Shown: positions 24,080 to 36,274, counted from the stretch's first letter. The stretch: DNA of 64,000 nucleotides from Timema cristinae (GCA_039000515.1 JBCFYV010000001.1:47971791-48035790), one strand, 5' to 3'. A program made the numbers and translations. Notes: generated by a model not told the origin, from the letters alone.

Positions 24080-24490
24080 CAGTTTTCTAAAGCAAAGCTA
24101 GTGTTAACGCTCTTATAATGTATTTGGTGTTATTTACCTTCATGAATACATGTATGACGTACGAATAGTACTCAACCCGAAGGAGAGTTGGATCCTCAAC
24201 AGGTTTCCACCGACAGCTATAAAGCCTAGGCATCACTGAAAAGGTATAATAGAGACATGAGGAGTGAGGTAATTTCTCGTTGCTTCCCTCACTGAGCCAG
24301 AAGGTTGTTGTTGTACTACATCTGTTTGCAGAGCCCACCGAAATGTATACACCAACTACCGACTCTACAAACGACACTTTTACTCCATCACAGGAACTAA
24401 CTGTATACTGAATGTTATTACTGGTATCGTTCATACCTCGGCCACTTTCATATTTGTCAGAGCAATAATTGAGACTTAGACAGATCAATA
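24080..24490. repeat. dispersed repeat of uncertain class
   Basis: The + strand includes GGTAATTTCTCGTTGCTTCC followed by CTCACTGAGCCAGAAGG, CCCACCGAAATGTATACACC and ATCGTTCATACCTCGGCCAC. I recall this order of phrases from an arthropod interspersed repeat. The 133-codon - strand frame across it is therefore unlikely to be a gene. Confidence 0.4.
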
Positions 24491-24494
24491 AAAG

Positions 24495-25635
24495 TTAATG
24501 AACCACTAGCCGCATGAATAAATATAGAACACGAAACATAAATTTACTATCACTATATATACACCTTGTTTACTCTACTGAGATTTGAACGAAATCCATA
24601 ACTAATGGGTTGAAGTTCAAAATACCATTACAATACACTTGCAATTAAATACTAACTTTCAGAATAATTAATCTGCTCCCTTCCCAACAAAAACTAAAAT
24701 AATATCCACTCTAACAGCCACTTATTTGTGCCCAATTTTCATCATAATAGATATGTAAATTTCGATTTAGTTTCGTAATTTACATTACAGATTTATTTTT
24801 CAAGGACAAACATTTTATAGTAATTATATATTCTTATATGTAATATAAAAACAAGTTGACATTGAATATTCTTGCATGTTATATTAAAACAGGACGACAT
24901 TGAATTATTGATTTTTTTTAATCTCACTTGGTAGCTATCTACTAAAATATAATTATGGTGATTACTTGGCTGCTTTTTTCCAGTTTAATAACTAGCTTAG
25001 ATATAGCCATTTTTTTATTACTAACATAATCCTTGGTATGAATCTCATGTGTATGTTACACAACCAAATAATTCACATTAAATAAAATAATTTTTAAATT
25101 GGTTGTTTCCATATAAAAGAGAGAAGTAATATTTAATAATCAAATGACTAAAATAATCTATACTAGGTTCAGAAAAACAACCAAGCCAATTTCGATATAA
25201 TAATATGAATAATATGTTTTTAAACATTTTCTGTGTCATTATTTTTACTTTTATATGTTCATTATTAACATCAATTAAGTTAACTTATATTTACAAGTTG
25301 TATCGCATTTAAAATTATATTTAAATCTTATCTTTATTAATTATGTTGCATGACAGTTGAAATTTTATCAAATATCAACCTGTAATTTTAATTAATAATT
25401 TACTTAATTTAATCTTTATTTGACTATTTTAATCAGTTTGTTACTAATTAATAAATTAGTTCTTCTTTCCCCATTAAATAATCACACAGTATTAATCTTG
25501 TTTTCTTTAATATATTATTCGCGTTTTACTCAACTAATATAATGTTTTCTAAATTTCTAATTAAAATACCACTATGTTATTTTATTTCTATTCTGCAAAG
25601 GTGTCGTTGATTAAATACAAAAATTGTCCTTTATA
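24495..25635. other. very AT-rich, nothing recognised
   Basis: No ORF, terminal repeat or SINE visible. Confidence 0.5.
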
Positions 25636-25639
25636 AATG

Positions 25640-25870
25640 CTACGTGAAAAACTTCTTTAAGCCCACTCCATTCTCTTTTATCATCCTCATTACATGTCCA
25701 TTTTCTTTTACCATCCTCATTACATGTCCATTATCTTTTATCATCCTCCTCACATGCCCATTCTTTTTTACCATCCTCATTACATGCCCGTACAATCTCA
25801 GCCTTACTTTCTCTACTTTCTCATATACAACCTGTACCCCCACTCTTTTCCAGATAACTTTATTCCTAAA
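25640..25870 (-). pseudogene. LINE fragment with in-frame 30-bp duplications
   Basis: The - strand frame reads VVYEKVEKVRLRLYGHVMRM, then three more NGHVxRM(I/V)K repeats of ten codons. LRxYGHVxRM is the LINE tail; the repeated decapeptide is a local expansion. The other half of the LINE is at 26310-26480, beyond two SINE insertions. Confidence 0.65.
25672..25790. repeat. four 30-bp repeats inside the LINE
   Basis: Unit about TGTCCATTTTCTTTTACCAT plus CCTCATTACA. Each unit codes ten residues on the - strand. Confidence 0.85.
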
Positions 25871-25875
25871 TTACC

Positions 25876-26132
25876 CACCTCGGTGGCGTAGTTGGCTAAC
25901 GCGCTTGTCGTGTTGAGCTCGACTGCTGAGGACGGGGAGACCGAGGTTCGAATCTCGGTCGGGTGAACTGGGGGTAGTTTTTCCTAAATGGTTTTCCACT
26001 CTCCCTCCATGCAAATGCGGGTTCACTTCCTCTAATTCCACCTTCCCAATTCCTAATCCATTAGCGTAATTAGTACTTAAAACGTATAACCCAAAAGGGT
26101 AGTAATACCCGGTGCTAAATATTATTATTATT
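25876..26132 (+). repeat. SINE-B, full length
   Basis: CCTCGGTGGCGTAGTTGGCT, CGAGGTTCGAATCTCGGTCG, GTGAACTGGGGGTAGTTTTT, common tail, ATT microsatellite. Inserted in the LINE relic. Confidence 0.85.
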
Positions 26133-26161
26133 CATTCCTAAACTTATTTCTTCTTGTAACA

Positions 26162-26302
26162 GGGAATGCCAGGTCTCCACCGTGGTTCGGATTCCACGTT
26201 AAACTGTAGGTCCTTCATTTCATCTCACAATCACCCTACCATTACACTTTAGCGTAAGTACGTATAACCCGAATGGGTAGTAAGACGCGGTGCTAATAAT
26301 AA
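26162..26302 (+). repeat. SINE-C, 5' truncated, with target duplication
   Basis: Starts GGAATGCCAGGTCTCCACCG and ends GCTAATAATAAT. Flanks CTTGTAACAG and CTCGTAACAG look like a target duplication (GTAACAG), supporting target-primed insertion of a truncated copy. Confidence 0.7.
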
Positions 26303-26309
26303 TCTCGTA

Positions 26310-26480
26310 ACAGCTAATATGCTACACACAAACTTATCTCACATGGCCTTCACTTTCCTTGTCTGTCTTACATTCAAAGACCATGTTTCTAATGTATATG
26401 TGACCATGGTTACCAAGTATATCTTGTTCACACTTCCTGTACACTTTAAGGCTACTTCTGCTCTCCTATTATCCAAAAAA
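26310..26480 (-). pseudogene. second part of the same LINE relic
   Basis: The - strand frame shows KIYLVTMVTYTLETWSLNVR and QTRKVKAM, matching MxYGxETWSLxxRxxxxLxAxEMxFLR of LINE reverse transcriptases just ahead of the YGHV segment. Confidence 0.62.
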
Positions 26481-26732
26481 CTAAAACAATTGAAGCCATA
26501 GTTCGGCAAATTTAATTTGAACTTTCAATGGAATGGTGGCTATTATGTAACTTTCATCTAAGTCATATTCAATAAATATAATTAATGTCATAAAGGTTAA
26601 AAAAAAAAGGCATTCTCAGGAAATTACTGTTTTTGTGGCTTACGCTGATCTGTGTACAATTGGCTTTGGAGTGTGAGAATGTAGCTACAGGTCAGACAAA
26701 ACAAAATACTGAAAAAAATAATAGAATTACCG

Positions 26733-26971
26733 CTTCGGTGGCCAGATGGCTCAAGGTGCTATTCTCTCACAAGAATATACTGCCAAATACGTTGCTATAG
26801 GGGTTCGATCCTGGTCGGGTGATATACCTTAGATTATTCTTTCCTAAATGGTTTTCACTTTCCCTTTACGCAAATGTGGGTACACTTCGTCTAAATTCAA
26901 CCTTCCTAATCCCTAATATATTAGTTTAATTAGTAACCGAACGGGTAGTAAAACGCCGTGCTAATAAAAAA
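26733..26971 (+). repeat. SINE-A copy
   Basis: CCGCTTCGGTGGCCAGATGG head, GGTTCGATCCTGGTCGGG B box, common tail CCGAACGGGTAGTAAAACG, poly-A. Confidence 0.78.
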
Positions 26972-27324
26972 ACTATTTTACGATAAAACTAAATGGCACA
27001 ACAAAACGGAGACACTTACTTAAATATCGTGAGATATGTGAAACAAAATGATCGTCATTGTTAAAGAAACATGATGGAAACAAAGCAAATCACATTTCAC
27101 CGAATAATATAGATGACATAATAGTGTGTATTACTGAAAAATATTGAAAAATAAAAATAACCTGGTCACGTAGCTTTTTCAGCATATTACGTTCATTTTA
27201 GTAGAGCTAATGTTTTAGATCTGGTCATTCGACCTTATCTGATCTCTGCTCTCCTGGCGTATGGAGGAATTCATTTCTAAGGTGGGGACGGCATTAAGGT
27301 GAATTGAACTAACCCCAGATGGTA

Positions 27325-27560
27325 GGATGATACGTGAGAATAATAATGTTGGAAAGCAGAAGGGAACTACAGTTTAACGTGGGTTCCGAACCACGATGGG
27401 GGCCTGGCATGCCACACATTCACAAAACGTGAAAGCACACACTTTGTCAGAGGTGAGGAAGGGTTTGGTAACTAGATAAATCTGTGCCGGGACCAAGGAT
27501 TGAAACCAAGACCTCTAACACAGAAGTGTGACACCTTACCTCTAGTCCACCAGATCCCCC
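27325..27560 (-). repeat. SINE-C copy
   Basis: + strand GAACCACGATGGGGGCCTGG, CTGTGCCGGGACCAAGGATT and CACCTTACCTCTAGTCCACC. Tail missing. Confidence 0.72.
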
Positions 27561-27611
27561 GAAATTTTAAGTTATATTACCACTATTTAGATGTTAGTTT
27601 CACTGTATTTT

Positions 27612-27844
27612 TTTTTAGCACCCCATCCTACAACCTTTTCAGGTTATACGCATATGTAGGCTACTAATTAGTATAATGAGCTAGGGATAAGGAGATTACA
27701 TTTAGAGGAAATGTACCCATATTTGCGTGGAGATAGTAACAAACCATGTTGAAAAAAAAAACCTTTGGGACTCCCGACCAAGAATCGAGCCCCGATCTCC
27801 CTTTCATCAGCAGTCTAGCCTATTGCGAAAGCGGTGCCTTAGAC
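27612..27844 (-). repeat. SINE-A, split by the hAT-like element
   Basis: Tail AGCACCCCATCCTACAACC through GCGGTGCCTTAGAC. The head resumes at 28768-28790 (CATGTGGCCACCAAAG), showing the 915-bp insertion. Confidence 0.7.
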
Positions 27845-28759
27845 AAACTGTGCACAAACCGCGGCCTGTGGGCCACATGCGGCTTTTAACCTCACTTTAC
27901 GTGGCCCACGAGGGGCTTACATATTTTAAAATAGTTTTTTGGGAATTCCCCCAGAACATCAAAATATTATGGATTTTCATAACCCAATTTCCAGATGGAG
28001 TCGATTGATCCTAAATGTAATTCTGAATTAAGTACACTTTTCCAGAAGTGTAGGCCTATTTACTGGGTTTTTATAAAAACTATTTGTCTAAGGAAATTGA
28101 AGCATTGAACAATCAGATTCTAAAAATGGTAACATTATTCAGATGTACCCTTAAGTGACAGTAATTTTATTTGTTGAAAGAAATCAAATCAAGAGGTCGT
28201 TATCGTCTATATTAGAAGGGCAACTGGCGAATTGCTGTGTCAGAAATTAAATCCGATAAACTAATGAACAGCAAAAAGTGTCAAATCTTTCACTAGGCCT
28301 TCTATAAATAAACAATATCAGTGACCTTTTTATGTTTCCTCTATTGTAAATGTGTATTGTGCGTTATTTCAATTAAATCATTTTTGTGCAAATTGTATCT
28401 TTTTATTTTTAAAAGTGTTTCTTCACAAATTAGAATTCCAATATTTGACTCTAATAGCTATTGATTTTATAGTCTCAAACTTTTCCAAGCCATTACTTCA
28501 TTTAAAAAAAAAAAATCAATATCTAGTTTAAGAGTAGCCGTGTAGGATTTTAATATGTCTCATGGGTTCACTTTCAAAGCATCGTTTATCACTATAATTG
28601 TTAAGCCAATTGGTAAAATTAGGATAAGGGGTAAAAAAAAAGGTAAGGTGAGTGGTTGGCGAGGTTGGGGTGAGGTGGGTACAAATCAACTTGCAGATTG
28701 TCATTGATCAGTTAAAAAGTACAAGTGTTTCCCATGTGTTAAATATATGTGCACCCCTG
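27845..28759. mobile_element. hAT-like element inserted in a SINE-A
   Basis: The left end contains GTGCACAAACCGCGGCC then GTGGGCCACATGCGGC, a Charlie-like hAT pattern. The right end is GTGCACCCCTG. The SINE head resumes directly after it (CATGTGGCCACC). Possible 8-bp duplication CCTTAGAC/CTTTAAAA, partly decayed. No transposase ORF. Confidence 0.58.
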
Positions 28760-28998
28760 CTTTAAAACATGTGGCCACCAAAGTAGGTTAGCTTCGATTT
28801 TAATTGTTTATTAATTATATAATTGCTACACTAATTCCGACTTAAGTGTCACGGGACAGCGAAATGTCCACACAATAGAAATGCATACTCGTCTAAAAAC
28901 AGCTGTGGGTGACAAGTTGAAGGAATGCCTCCAAAGTGTGTCAGTCAGTGTTTGACCAAGTCTAGTAGGCCTACTGTCTTCTTGGACCACCAACAAGG

Positions 28999-29125
28999 GT
29001 GTTTTTTTAACACCACCTCTTACAATACTTTCGTCTTGTACGCATATGGACTAATTGTGCTAATGTTTTGGAGATGAGAAAGGTTTAATTTAGAGGAAGT
29101 GTATCTACATTTGCTTGCAGCCAAC
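28999..29125 (-). repeat. SINE-A tail fragment
   Basis: AACACCACCTCTTACAATAC and TTTAATTTAGAGGAAGTGTA in reversed order. Confidence 0.5.
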
Positions 29126-29658
29126 AAAGTTCAAAGTTTAATCTCTGCTATTATTAGGATGAGTTTCAGAGTATGGTTTATGTTCAAAAATAGCACGTCT
29201 CACGTTCAATTAACCAGGAAATTATAAACAATACTACGCTCAAACCGGATAACGTATGTATTAAGGGCTGGCTCTAAGGTGAAGGGCCAGTTAGGTAGTT
29301 GCCTAGGGTGACAAAAAAGAGGAAACCATTGTATATTTTTAAATCTAGTTACTACTCATGAAGATAGAATTTAAGTCACGTCAAAAAAAAGGTGATTCTT
29401 CAAAAAAGATGCAATCATATTTCTTAAAAATATACTATACTTAGACCTGTACTAAATTTTAAGATTTTTCTCATAGTGTGTGTAAACTTTCATAAGAAGA
29501 TTTTTATTTAAATTTTATAAAATTTTCTTGAATTGTTGTCTTTATGATAAATATACGTTTTAAAACTATTATCAAAAATACCTGATGTAATTAAATTGGT
29601 TTCCTTTTATAAGATATGGCGATTTCAATTTTTTTAAATTTATTTAACAATAATAATA

Positions 29659-29905
29659 CTTAGCACCACGTCTTACCACCCGTTTGGGTTATACGCTTAA
29701 ATACAAATTATGCTAATGAGTTAGTAATTGGGAAAGATTAATATAGATGAAGTGAGCTCGAATTTGCGTGGAGTAAGAGTGGAAAACTATTTAGGGAAAT
29801 AAACCTCAATCCATCCAAGCGAAACTCGAACTTCGAGTTCCCCGTCCTCGGAAGTCTAGTTCAACACGAAACTAGCGCGTTAGCTAACTACGCCACTGAG
29901 GTGAG
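29659..29905 (-). repeat. SINE-B copy
   Basis: AGCACCACGTCTTACCACCC at the tail end; GCGCGTTAGCTAACTACGCC at the head end. Confidence 0.75.
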
Positions 29906-29909
29906 TTTA

Positions 29910-32060
29910 AATTTATTTATCTTGAGTAGATGGAAAAGCTAAATTTTTGTTGGAATTTGAATAGTTAATGATTTGAGGGAAAAAATGTGTTATCTGTTTT
30001 ACAGTACAATATTTTATAATTTTATGTGTCGGGAGTGAAGGGTGGTATCTTCATGCTTTGCTTTGGGAGGTTAAAGGCCATAAGCCAGCCTTGTATATAT
30101 AAATACAATAAAATAATTCGAAAATAAGTTTTACACTAAATTTATTCTTCTGACGCGACGTATTATTTTTTAACGATTTAATTGGGAACTAAGATATGCA
30201 AATCAGAGATAAAAGGGTAGAGTGACCTGTCAAAGATAGTTCGTCTATCTTAGAAATGTAACGTGATATTCGTTTTTCTCAATTCCGATTTTCAAGTTCA
30301 ACCTAAAGTTTTCGATTCTTGGTTTTGATTCTGGAACATTTCCTATTTAATTATTTTTCCAAATTCACATCTAAACATTTCTATTCAACTTAATAAAATA
30401 CAAGTATTTTCACCTAATAACTTCATTAATTGAACCAAAATAAATAGCAAGTAACAGTGATTAAATTAGTAGGGTATATAAATAATCGATTACTACTCAT
30501 TCTGAATTTTTCCTTTTTTTTCTAACTTGCTAGTACTTTCATTGATAGCTAGAAATCAAAAGTATCAAGAATCGTAATATTGAGAACGATTATCAATGAT
30601 TTGGACACTAGTAAGAATTGAGGCTATCGAGGTATCGAAGAGTTGAGTTTGACATTCCTAGTCTATTATAGTATCCCATTTTAGTTTATATCATTAAAAA
30701 CCAATAAAAGAGGAAGAGAAAGCTTACACGACTGTCTTGGTGGCAGGTTTATAGCTCCTACCAGTTTCTAGCTGTGTGTTCTTGTGTGATTAAGGCCACC
30801 AAAGGTTATCGCTTTTTTATTTAGATTTTATTTTATTTGTGGTAATGAAAATGCATCTTCTGAATCAACTTACTTATAAACTAATATAAATCTAGAACAA
30901 ACAGTCCACCTAGCCTACATAAGTTAATTTATCCTGTAAAGGCAGTAATAAATATGTTGGCCATGCCAGAAATTGAACCCGGAATTCTTACCTAAGTAGG
31001 TATATACTGATCCAAGATATCAAAGCTGCTGTTTTGGACTTTTTTTTAATGTGTGAAATTATATAAATTACTATTAATGGTGTGGCTTTTCAGCTCATTT
31101 TTATAACAATGAAAAAATAATAATTGTAGGTCAAAGGACAAGAGAAACATGTGGTTATGAGGGCTCTATATAATTGAAGTGATAAGGGTTGATTGTTTAC
31201 TTTTAGTCTGAATTAAAATGGGACACCATGTAAGCATACCCCAACTGGTATTAGCTGTGCTTCATTAGTGTTAGACCAAAGGGGAGACCATATAAAGAAG
31301 ACGTCCAAAAGATCACGAGGCAAGAAAAGAGGACTTTAATTACCAGCATCTAAGCTCACTCCTGATTCTGAACTAACACCTGCTATTAGAACAAGGTAAA
31401 CTGCTCTATATCAATACAGTAAACCTTGAACACTAATAATAAGTGTTTATTGTGCATAAGCAGGGATCGGTTTTTCATGACATGTAATTTTATTTTTTTA
31501 CTCGTCACATTCAATGCTCATAAGTATATAAACCCTTTACATGATCGATCCGCTTGTTGTAGACATGTGAAATATCTCGGTAAGATTTTCTTGGTTTTCT
31601 TCCATTTTAAGTCAAAATTTAGGCATTTTTGAGTCATTTTTAGAAATATGTAAGTATTTTTGGCACACACACACATAATTGCAGTCAAAATTGACAAATT
31701 GTAACTAACTTACATTATTATCTCATCAGCATTGATAAAATTTCTCAAAAAATATCTCCTGTGCATCATATGAGCTGACGTATGAGTAAACTAAAATTAG
31801 ATCTATGGTAACATTTTAATAAGAAGAAAAGTTTTTAAAATACATTGTATTTTTCAAGAAGTGATATATATCTATAAAAATTAGCATCAGAGGATGCCAT
31901 GACTAAACGTATCAATATTTGAAAATTGTATAATTAACGCCTCTAATTGTCATATAAGTTTATTCCTATGAAAATAGGGGTGTAGAAACATTTTTAACGA
32001 TCATATACCAATCTTTCTACAGTGTTACCAATATATCCTGATATTGACAGGAAGAACAAT
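29910..32060. other. AT-rich intergenic sequence
   Basis: Nothing firm. A weak tRNA B-box-like stretch on the - strand (30955-31020, complement of GAAATTGAACCCGGAATTC) may be a SINE head. Confidence 0.4.
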
Positions 32061-32062
32061 AT

Positions 32063-33430
32063 ATGGTAGGGTAGGGCTATTTGGGTCATTTCAACTTTAA
32101 TTTAAGTTTTTACCTATAATATGCTTGCGGAACTTTTTTAACAGGTATTTATATCTTTATTCATATCTTCGGAACCATACCTAGTAATAGTTTTTTTGAA
32201 AACAAATCTAAGTAGGTTATAATTAATAAAGAACATTATCAAGTAGAAATAACATTTTAGTAAAAACGTGGGGCTATTTGGATCAGGAATGGGGTTATTT
32301 GAATCACATATTTATTTTTATATTTGGCAATGAGTATAGCCATTTTAATTTTTTTTATTGAAAGTGTCTGCTAGTAGATGCAAACAAAATGTATATATGC
32401 ATTTTCCACACTTAAACTGTTTTTTTCCAAAGGCCCCGACACATACGTCATGAAACCACAATTTGCAGGCTTGACACCTAATACAGTCTCCATTTCCACT
32501 TGAATTTTGTCAAGATAAGTAATTTTAAAAAAACCACATGGTGCATTTTCTTCTTATTCTTCTTCATCGTCAAAAATATTATCGATATTATAGTCTTCAT
32601 CTGAGTTGCTGGGTGTATCGAACTCAGACAAAATACGTCTTTTAGGCTTCTTAGAGACTCGGTATTTCAAGGTCATAACAGTGTCACATGGAGTTTTCAG
32701 TTCTCCTAAAGTTCTATCTGCAATAAAGGTGTGTGAAGGAAGAAACTTTAGTTCAGGCACTTTATCGCAATTGTAAGGGAATATCCCTGTACATTCAATA
32801 CCTTTGACCGCATTCCCAACAGTTGCTCCTTTGATCCAAGCAGCATTTAGCTGTCTGCCAAAGGTTAATTTGGTGATTGAGCTTTTTGGGTTTTTGTGAA
32901 TTAATGAATGAATTAGTTTCTTGATGATAAAAAGTTTTAAGCGATGAATAATTAATGATATATTCTAAAAATAAATAAAAACGCAAGAAAATATTGATCC
33001 TAATAGCCCCTTGAAAAATGGTTCAAATAGCCCCGGAAGCAAACTATTTTTCAATTTAAAATAACTCTATTATTTTCCAATAGAATACGCTCAAACTTCT
33101 TGGTGATGAGCCCAGAAGAATAAGCTATAGGTTAAAAAAAATTACTTCGAAATCAACAACTATAACAATAACCTTACAACGCAAAGACAATTATTTACAT
33201 CACTAGGAAAAGTATGTCAATCTCACTTATATTGATCTTGTAAAACAATTTTTTCAGCTATTTAAAAGTTTAAAAATTATAATTTTGTCATACCAATTTA
33301 CAGCCAGTAGATCATTCAGTAAATTAGAAGAACTAGACATAAAAAAATATGTGCAGAATAACTGCGCAGTAGCTTGAATCCTTATTTTGATTCAAATAGC
33401 CCCTTGATCCAAATAGCCCCACCCTACCAT
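32063..33430 (-). mobile_element. pogo-like DNA transposon, internally deleted
   Basis: Inverted ends ATGGTAGGGTAGGGCTATTT and AAATAGCCCCACCCTACCAT. The motif GGGGCTATTTGGATCA and variants recur inside both ends (near 32083, 32271, 32287, 33003, 33030, 33390 and 33405), as expected for iterated transposase sites. The interior keeps only the C-terminal end of a pogo/jerky-type transposase on the - strand. The exact target duplication is unclear in the AT-rich flanks. Confidence 0.7.
32385..32860 (-). pseudogene. pogo-like transposase C-terminal remnant with zinc finger
   Basis: The - strand reads KGIECTGIFPYNCDKVPE, matching the GFxxTGIxPxNxxxxPE block after the DDE domain. Then come an acidic tail (NSDEDYNIDNIFDDEEE) and, after a stop, CIRCQACKLWFHDVCV...CGKC, a PHD-like finger often found at the end of these proteins. 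The catalytic core is absent. Confidence 0.65.
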
Positions 33431-33439
33431 ATTATGGTA

Positions 33440-33630
33440 GTTAATAAAGTTACTAAACAATTTTGAATATATTCATACATTAAGTCATGCTACCTGCAGC
33501 AGTAACTTTTGATAAATACTATCAATACCTATAAAATAACACTAATAATATATTAAAATTGTATCAATGTTGAATGCAAAGAAATATGTTTGAATTTTCT
33601 TTACTGTTGTTCCAACCAAAATCAGGGTAT
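33440..33630. repeat. dispersed repeat also found at 63480-63710
   Basis: Shares AATATATTCATAC, the block with AACTTTTGATA/CACTTTTGACA and TTCCAACCAAAAT(C/A)AGG with the copy at the right edge of the window. Confidence 0.5.
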
Positions 33631-33864
33631 AACTACCCGTCTAGGAGAACCGCATTTATGGAAATCACTTTAATAAACCCGGATGCGATTCCTACTTTGA
33701 TCCTATCGTCACCTACTAGCTTTTTTTTTCAGATCCCCTTGTGGAGAGAAATAGGGGATGGGGGCGGGGGAGGCTATGTGCTTTGTTATGACTTGGTTCC
33801 ATTTAACAATCACTACCCGTTCTAAGTAATATTTCAAAATGTTCTTTATAAACTTGGACTTTGC

Positions 33865-34010
33865 AGGAGAGGTAGTGATTTGGGTTTGAATCCTAGATAG
33901 GTGGGATAGTGTATGATTTTTTTCTAAACAGTTTCCCAATCTCCCTCCACACCACAGCAGGTACATTCCTTCTAGATTATACATTCCTCTTCTATACCCC
34001 CATTAGTGCA
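33865..34010 (+). repeat. SINE-A fragment
   Basis: GGGTTTGAATCCTAGATAGG, then CAGTTTCCCAATCTCCCTCC and the start of the tail. Confidence 0.5.
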
Positions 34011-34079
34011 TTTGAATAAATAAAAGAAGTAAATACCTGATATATTGTAAATTGCAAAGTTAAAACGGTTGTTCCTAAT

Positions 34080-34330
34080 TTTAATAAAGCATGTTCTAAG
34101 GCGCTACTTTCATAATAGACTAGACTGCCGAACAAGGGGAGATCGTGGCTCTATACTGGTTGGGCGTACTGAGGGCGATTTTCATAAGTGGTTTTACACT
34201 TTCCGACCACGCAAATTCTAGTACACTTCCTCTAAATTCAACCTTCTTAATCTCTAATACATTAGTGTAAATATAATATATATAGTGTATAAACCCCAAC
34301 GGGTATTAAGGACCGGTGCAAAAAAAAAAA
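34080..34330 (+). repeat. SINE-A copy
   Basis: AAGGCGCTACTTTCATAATA, GACTAGACTGCCGAACAAGG, common tail CCCCAACGGGTATTAAGG, poly-A. Confidence 0.72.
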
Positions 34331-34536
34331 AACTCTAATTTGTGTATGTTTTTAATGAACTCCTTTCACTCAAATATTAAGTTTTGGGGATTAATATTTT
34401 TTTGCGGTACTAATCTCAATCGGAAACATTATGTCAATACAGATAGTTTACAAAATTTTATTTTCAAGCTATTTATTATCATCGAGTATGCCTCTAAATT
34501 AATAACCAGGAATGGTAATCGATAGATCAAGAGGCC

Positions 34537-34733
34537 AGCCACACTGTATCAGGAATGATTAAGATGTAAATTGAGAGCAAATTGACCTTAATTGGTGAGA
34601 ATAGAGCGTGGGAAAACAGTTATGAATAAACTGTCCCTATTAGGCCTTACAACCAGCCGAGATTTGAGCCCTCAGACTTCCCATTACAGGCAAACCATAC
34701 TTTAGAAGTTTGACACTAAGACCGTGTGAACAT
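34537..34733 (-). repeat. diverged tRNA-headed SINE
   Basis: The - strand shows CACGGTCTTAGTGTCAAACT and CTCAAATCTCGGCTGGTTGT, a head like SINE-A/C, followed by unrelated body. Confidence 0.4.
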
Positions 34734-34739
34734 TGATGT

Positions 34740-36078
34740 TCTATGAATACATATTATCCTAGTACCTGTTGAATTTGTGTGATTTTGGTTGGAAAACCTT
34801 TTAGAAATTTCAAACATATTTCCTTGCGGCCAACATCGATAACATTTTACTTTATTATTTGTCTTATTCTATAGGTAATGATAACATATACCCAAAGTGA
34901 CAGCTGCATTAACATGACTTGTTATATTAATATATTAAAATATTGTTTCAGTAATTTTAGTAAAGAGCTTCTACTGTTCTAACTTCCAAAATCATACTAG
35001 TTGAACGCGATGCACAATAAAACCAGGCACATTCTGCAAGTGTAGCACATACCTATTATTGACAGAGAACGAGTCAATACGCTGAGTCAGTGATACATTT
35101 TAGCTCCGAAGAATTAGATTATGTTTAAGTTGTAAGTTATAGCTACAAATAGCTAACATTTCTTCATAACGTAGAACAGTTGTGATCCGCAAATTGTTTA
35201 AGCTCACGGCACAACTAAACAGCCTCATTTTCCCCCTCCCCCCTCCTCCCAACCGTTTTTATTTGGGTACACGCTGGGGCAGCAGAAAATTGATTACACA
35301 CCCAGTAAAAACGTTGTATGGTAAATCAAACTTAGGAAAGTATAGACTAACTTTTTTCCTGAATTAACTTCAAATTTTAAGATTAAAAATTGAAGTTCAT
35401 TAGTTTTGTGGTCACTTCTTTGGAAACATTCCGTTCAAACTATTTGTTATTTGGGTAAACCATAACGCTAACTTCAAGTTACTAATCGTTTCAGCCTAGT
35501 TATATTTGACTGAATTTTTTTTAAATAATTTAAAAAATTCTTAATGTTTTAAAAGGCCCTTTAACAATTTTTTCTTGTGATTTATAATATTATTAATGAT
35601 GTTTGTATATAAATGGGGCTATGATTGAATGTTTCAGGAGAGCCTTTGAAGAAAATAGATCTTCACGGAGAATGAACACAATTTTCCACACCCTTTTTTT
35701 AATAACCCAATATAACGCATAAGCTTTTGCCCTCATTGCTATTTTAAAACTATGTCTATTTTAGTTGATTAGTTTACAGCCATTTGTAACTAAATGTGAG
35801 AAATATTATCTAATCTCGAAGATTTGTTTATTGTATCATTGATATTTGTGAAATCACATCTTTAACATGGGAATGACCTAATATAAAAAATTTAATAATT
35901 AACATTCGCTGTATAGCCTACGCTGACGATTGAAACAGTTATGACCTTAATGTAAATCAGAAAACATTATATAACTAAGGTTCCTTAACAATATATGTTT
36001 GACACACCATTTAAGAAAATCATTTCAAATTTAGTTAACGTTCAATTAGAAATTGAATATTAATATAAAAGCTAACTG
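34740..36078. other. upstream region of the + strand CYP4 gene
   Basis: AT-rich with no ORF. It should contain the promoter and any untranslated first exon, but no core promoter element could be placed with confidence. Confidence 0.4.
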
Positions 36079-36274
36079 ATGGTATTTGACATCAGAATGC
36101 TTCCGGAAGTTGCCGATGTATTGGTGCTGTGCGGGTTGCTTACGTTAGGCGTTGGTTTGTGGCAGTACTACAAGAGCAAAAATTCTAGATTGTACCGATT
36201 AACAAGAAATATTCCTGGGCCGCCAAGTCTACCTCTCTTGGGAAATGTTTTTGATTTCAAACCAAACACAGCAG
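36079..36274 (+). CDS. CYP4 gene exon 1 (signal anchor and PGPP hinge)
   Basis: Encodes residues 1-65. ATG at 36079, or the in-frame ATG seven codons on (MLPEV). It encodes a hydrophobic anchor and [12 protein letters not shown], then ends GCA G|GTAAGA in phase 1. There is no upstream in-frame extension that looks coding. A TATAAA string about 15 bp before the ATG is too close to serve as a core promoter for this ATG. Confidence 0.88.

Noticed and set aside
24087..24488. 133-codon ORF on the - strand
   Set aside because: The underlying DNA looks like a dispersed arthropod repeat; no domain recognised.
29225..29330. Possible MITE end around GGGCTGGCTCTAAGG
   Set aside because: No matching inverted end or target duplication found.
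36063..36069. TATA box for the CYP4 gene
   Set aside because: Only about 15 bp before the ATG, too close to act as its promoter; AT-rich chance match.
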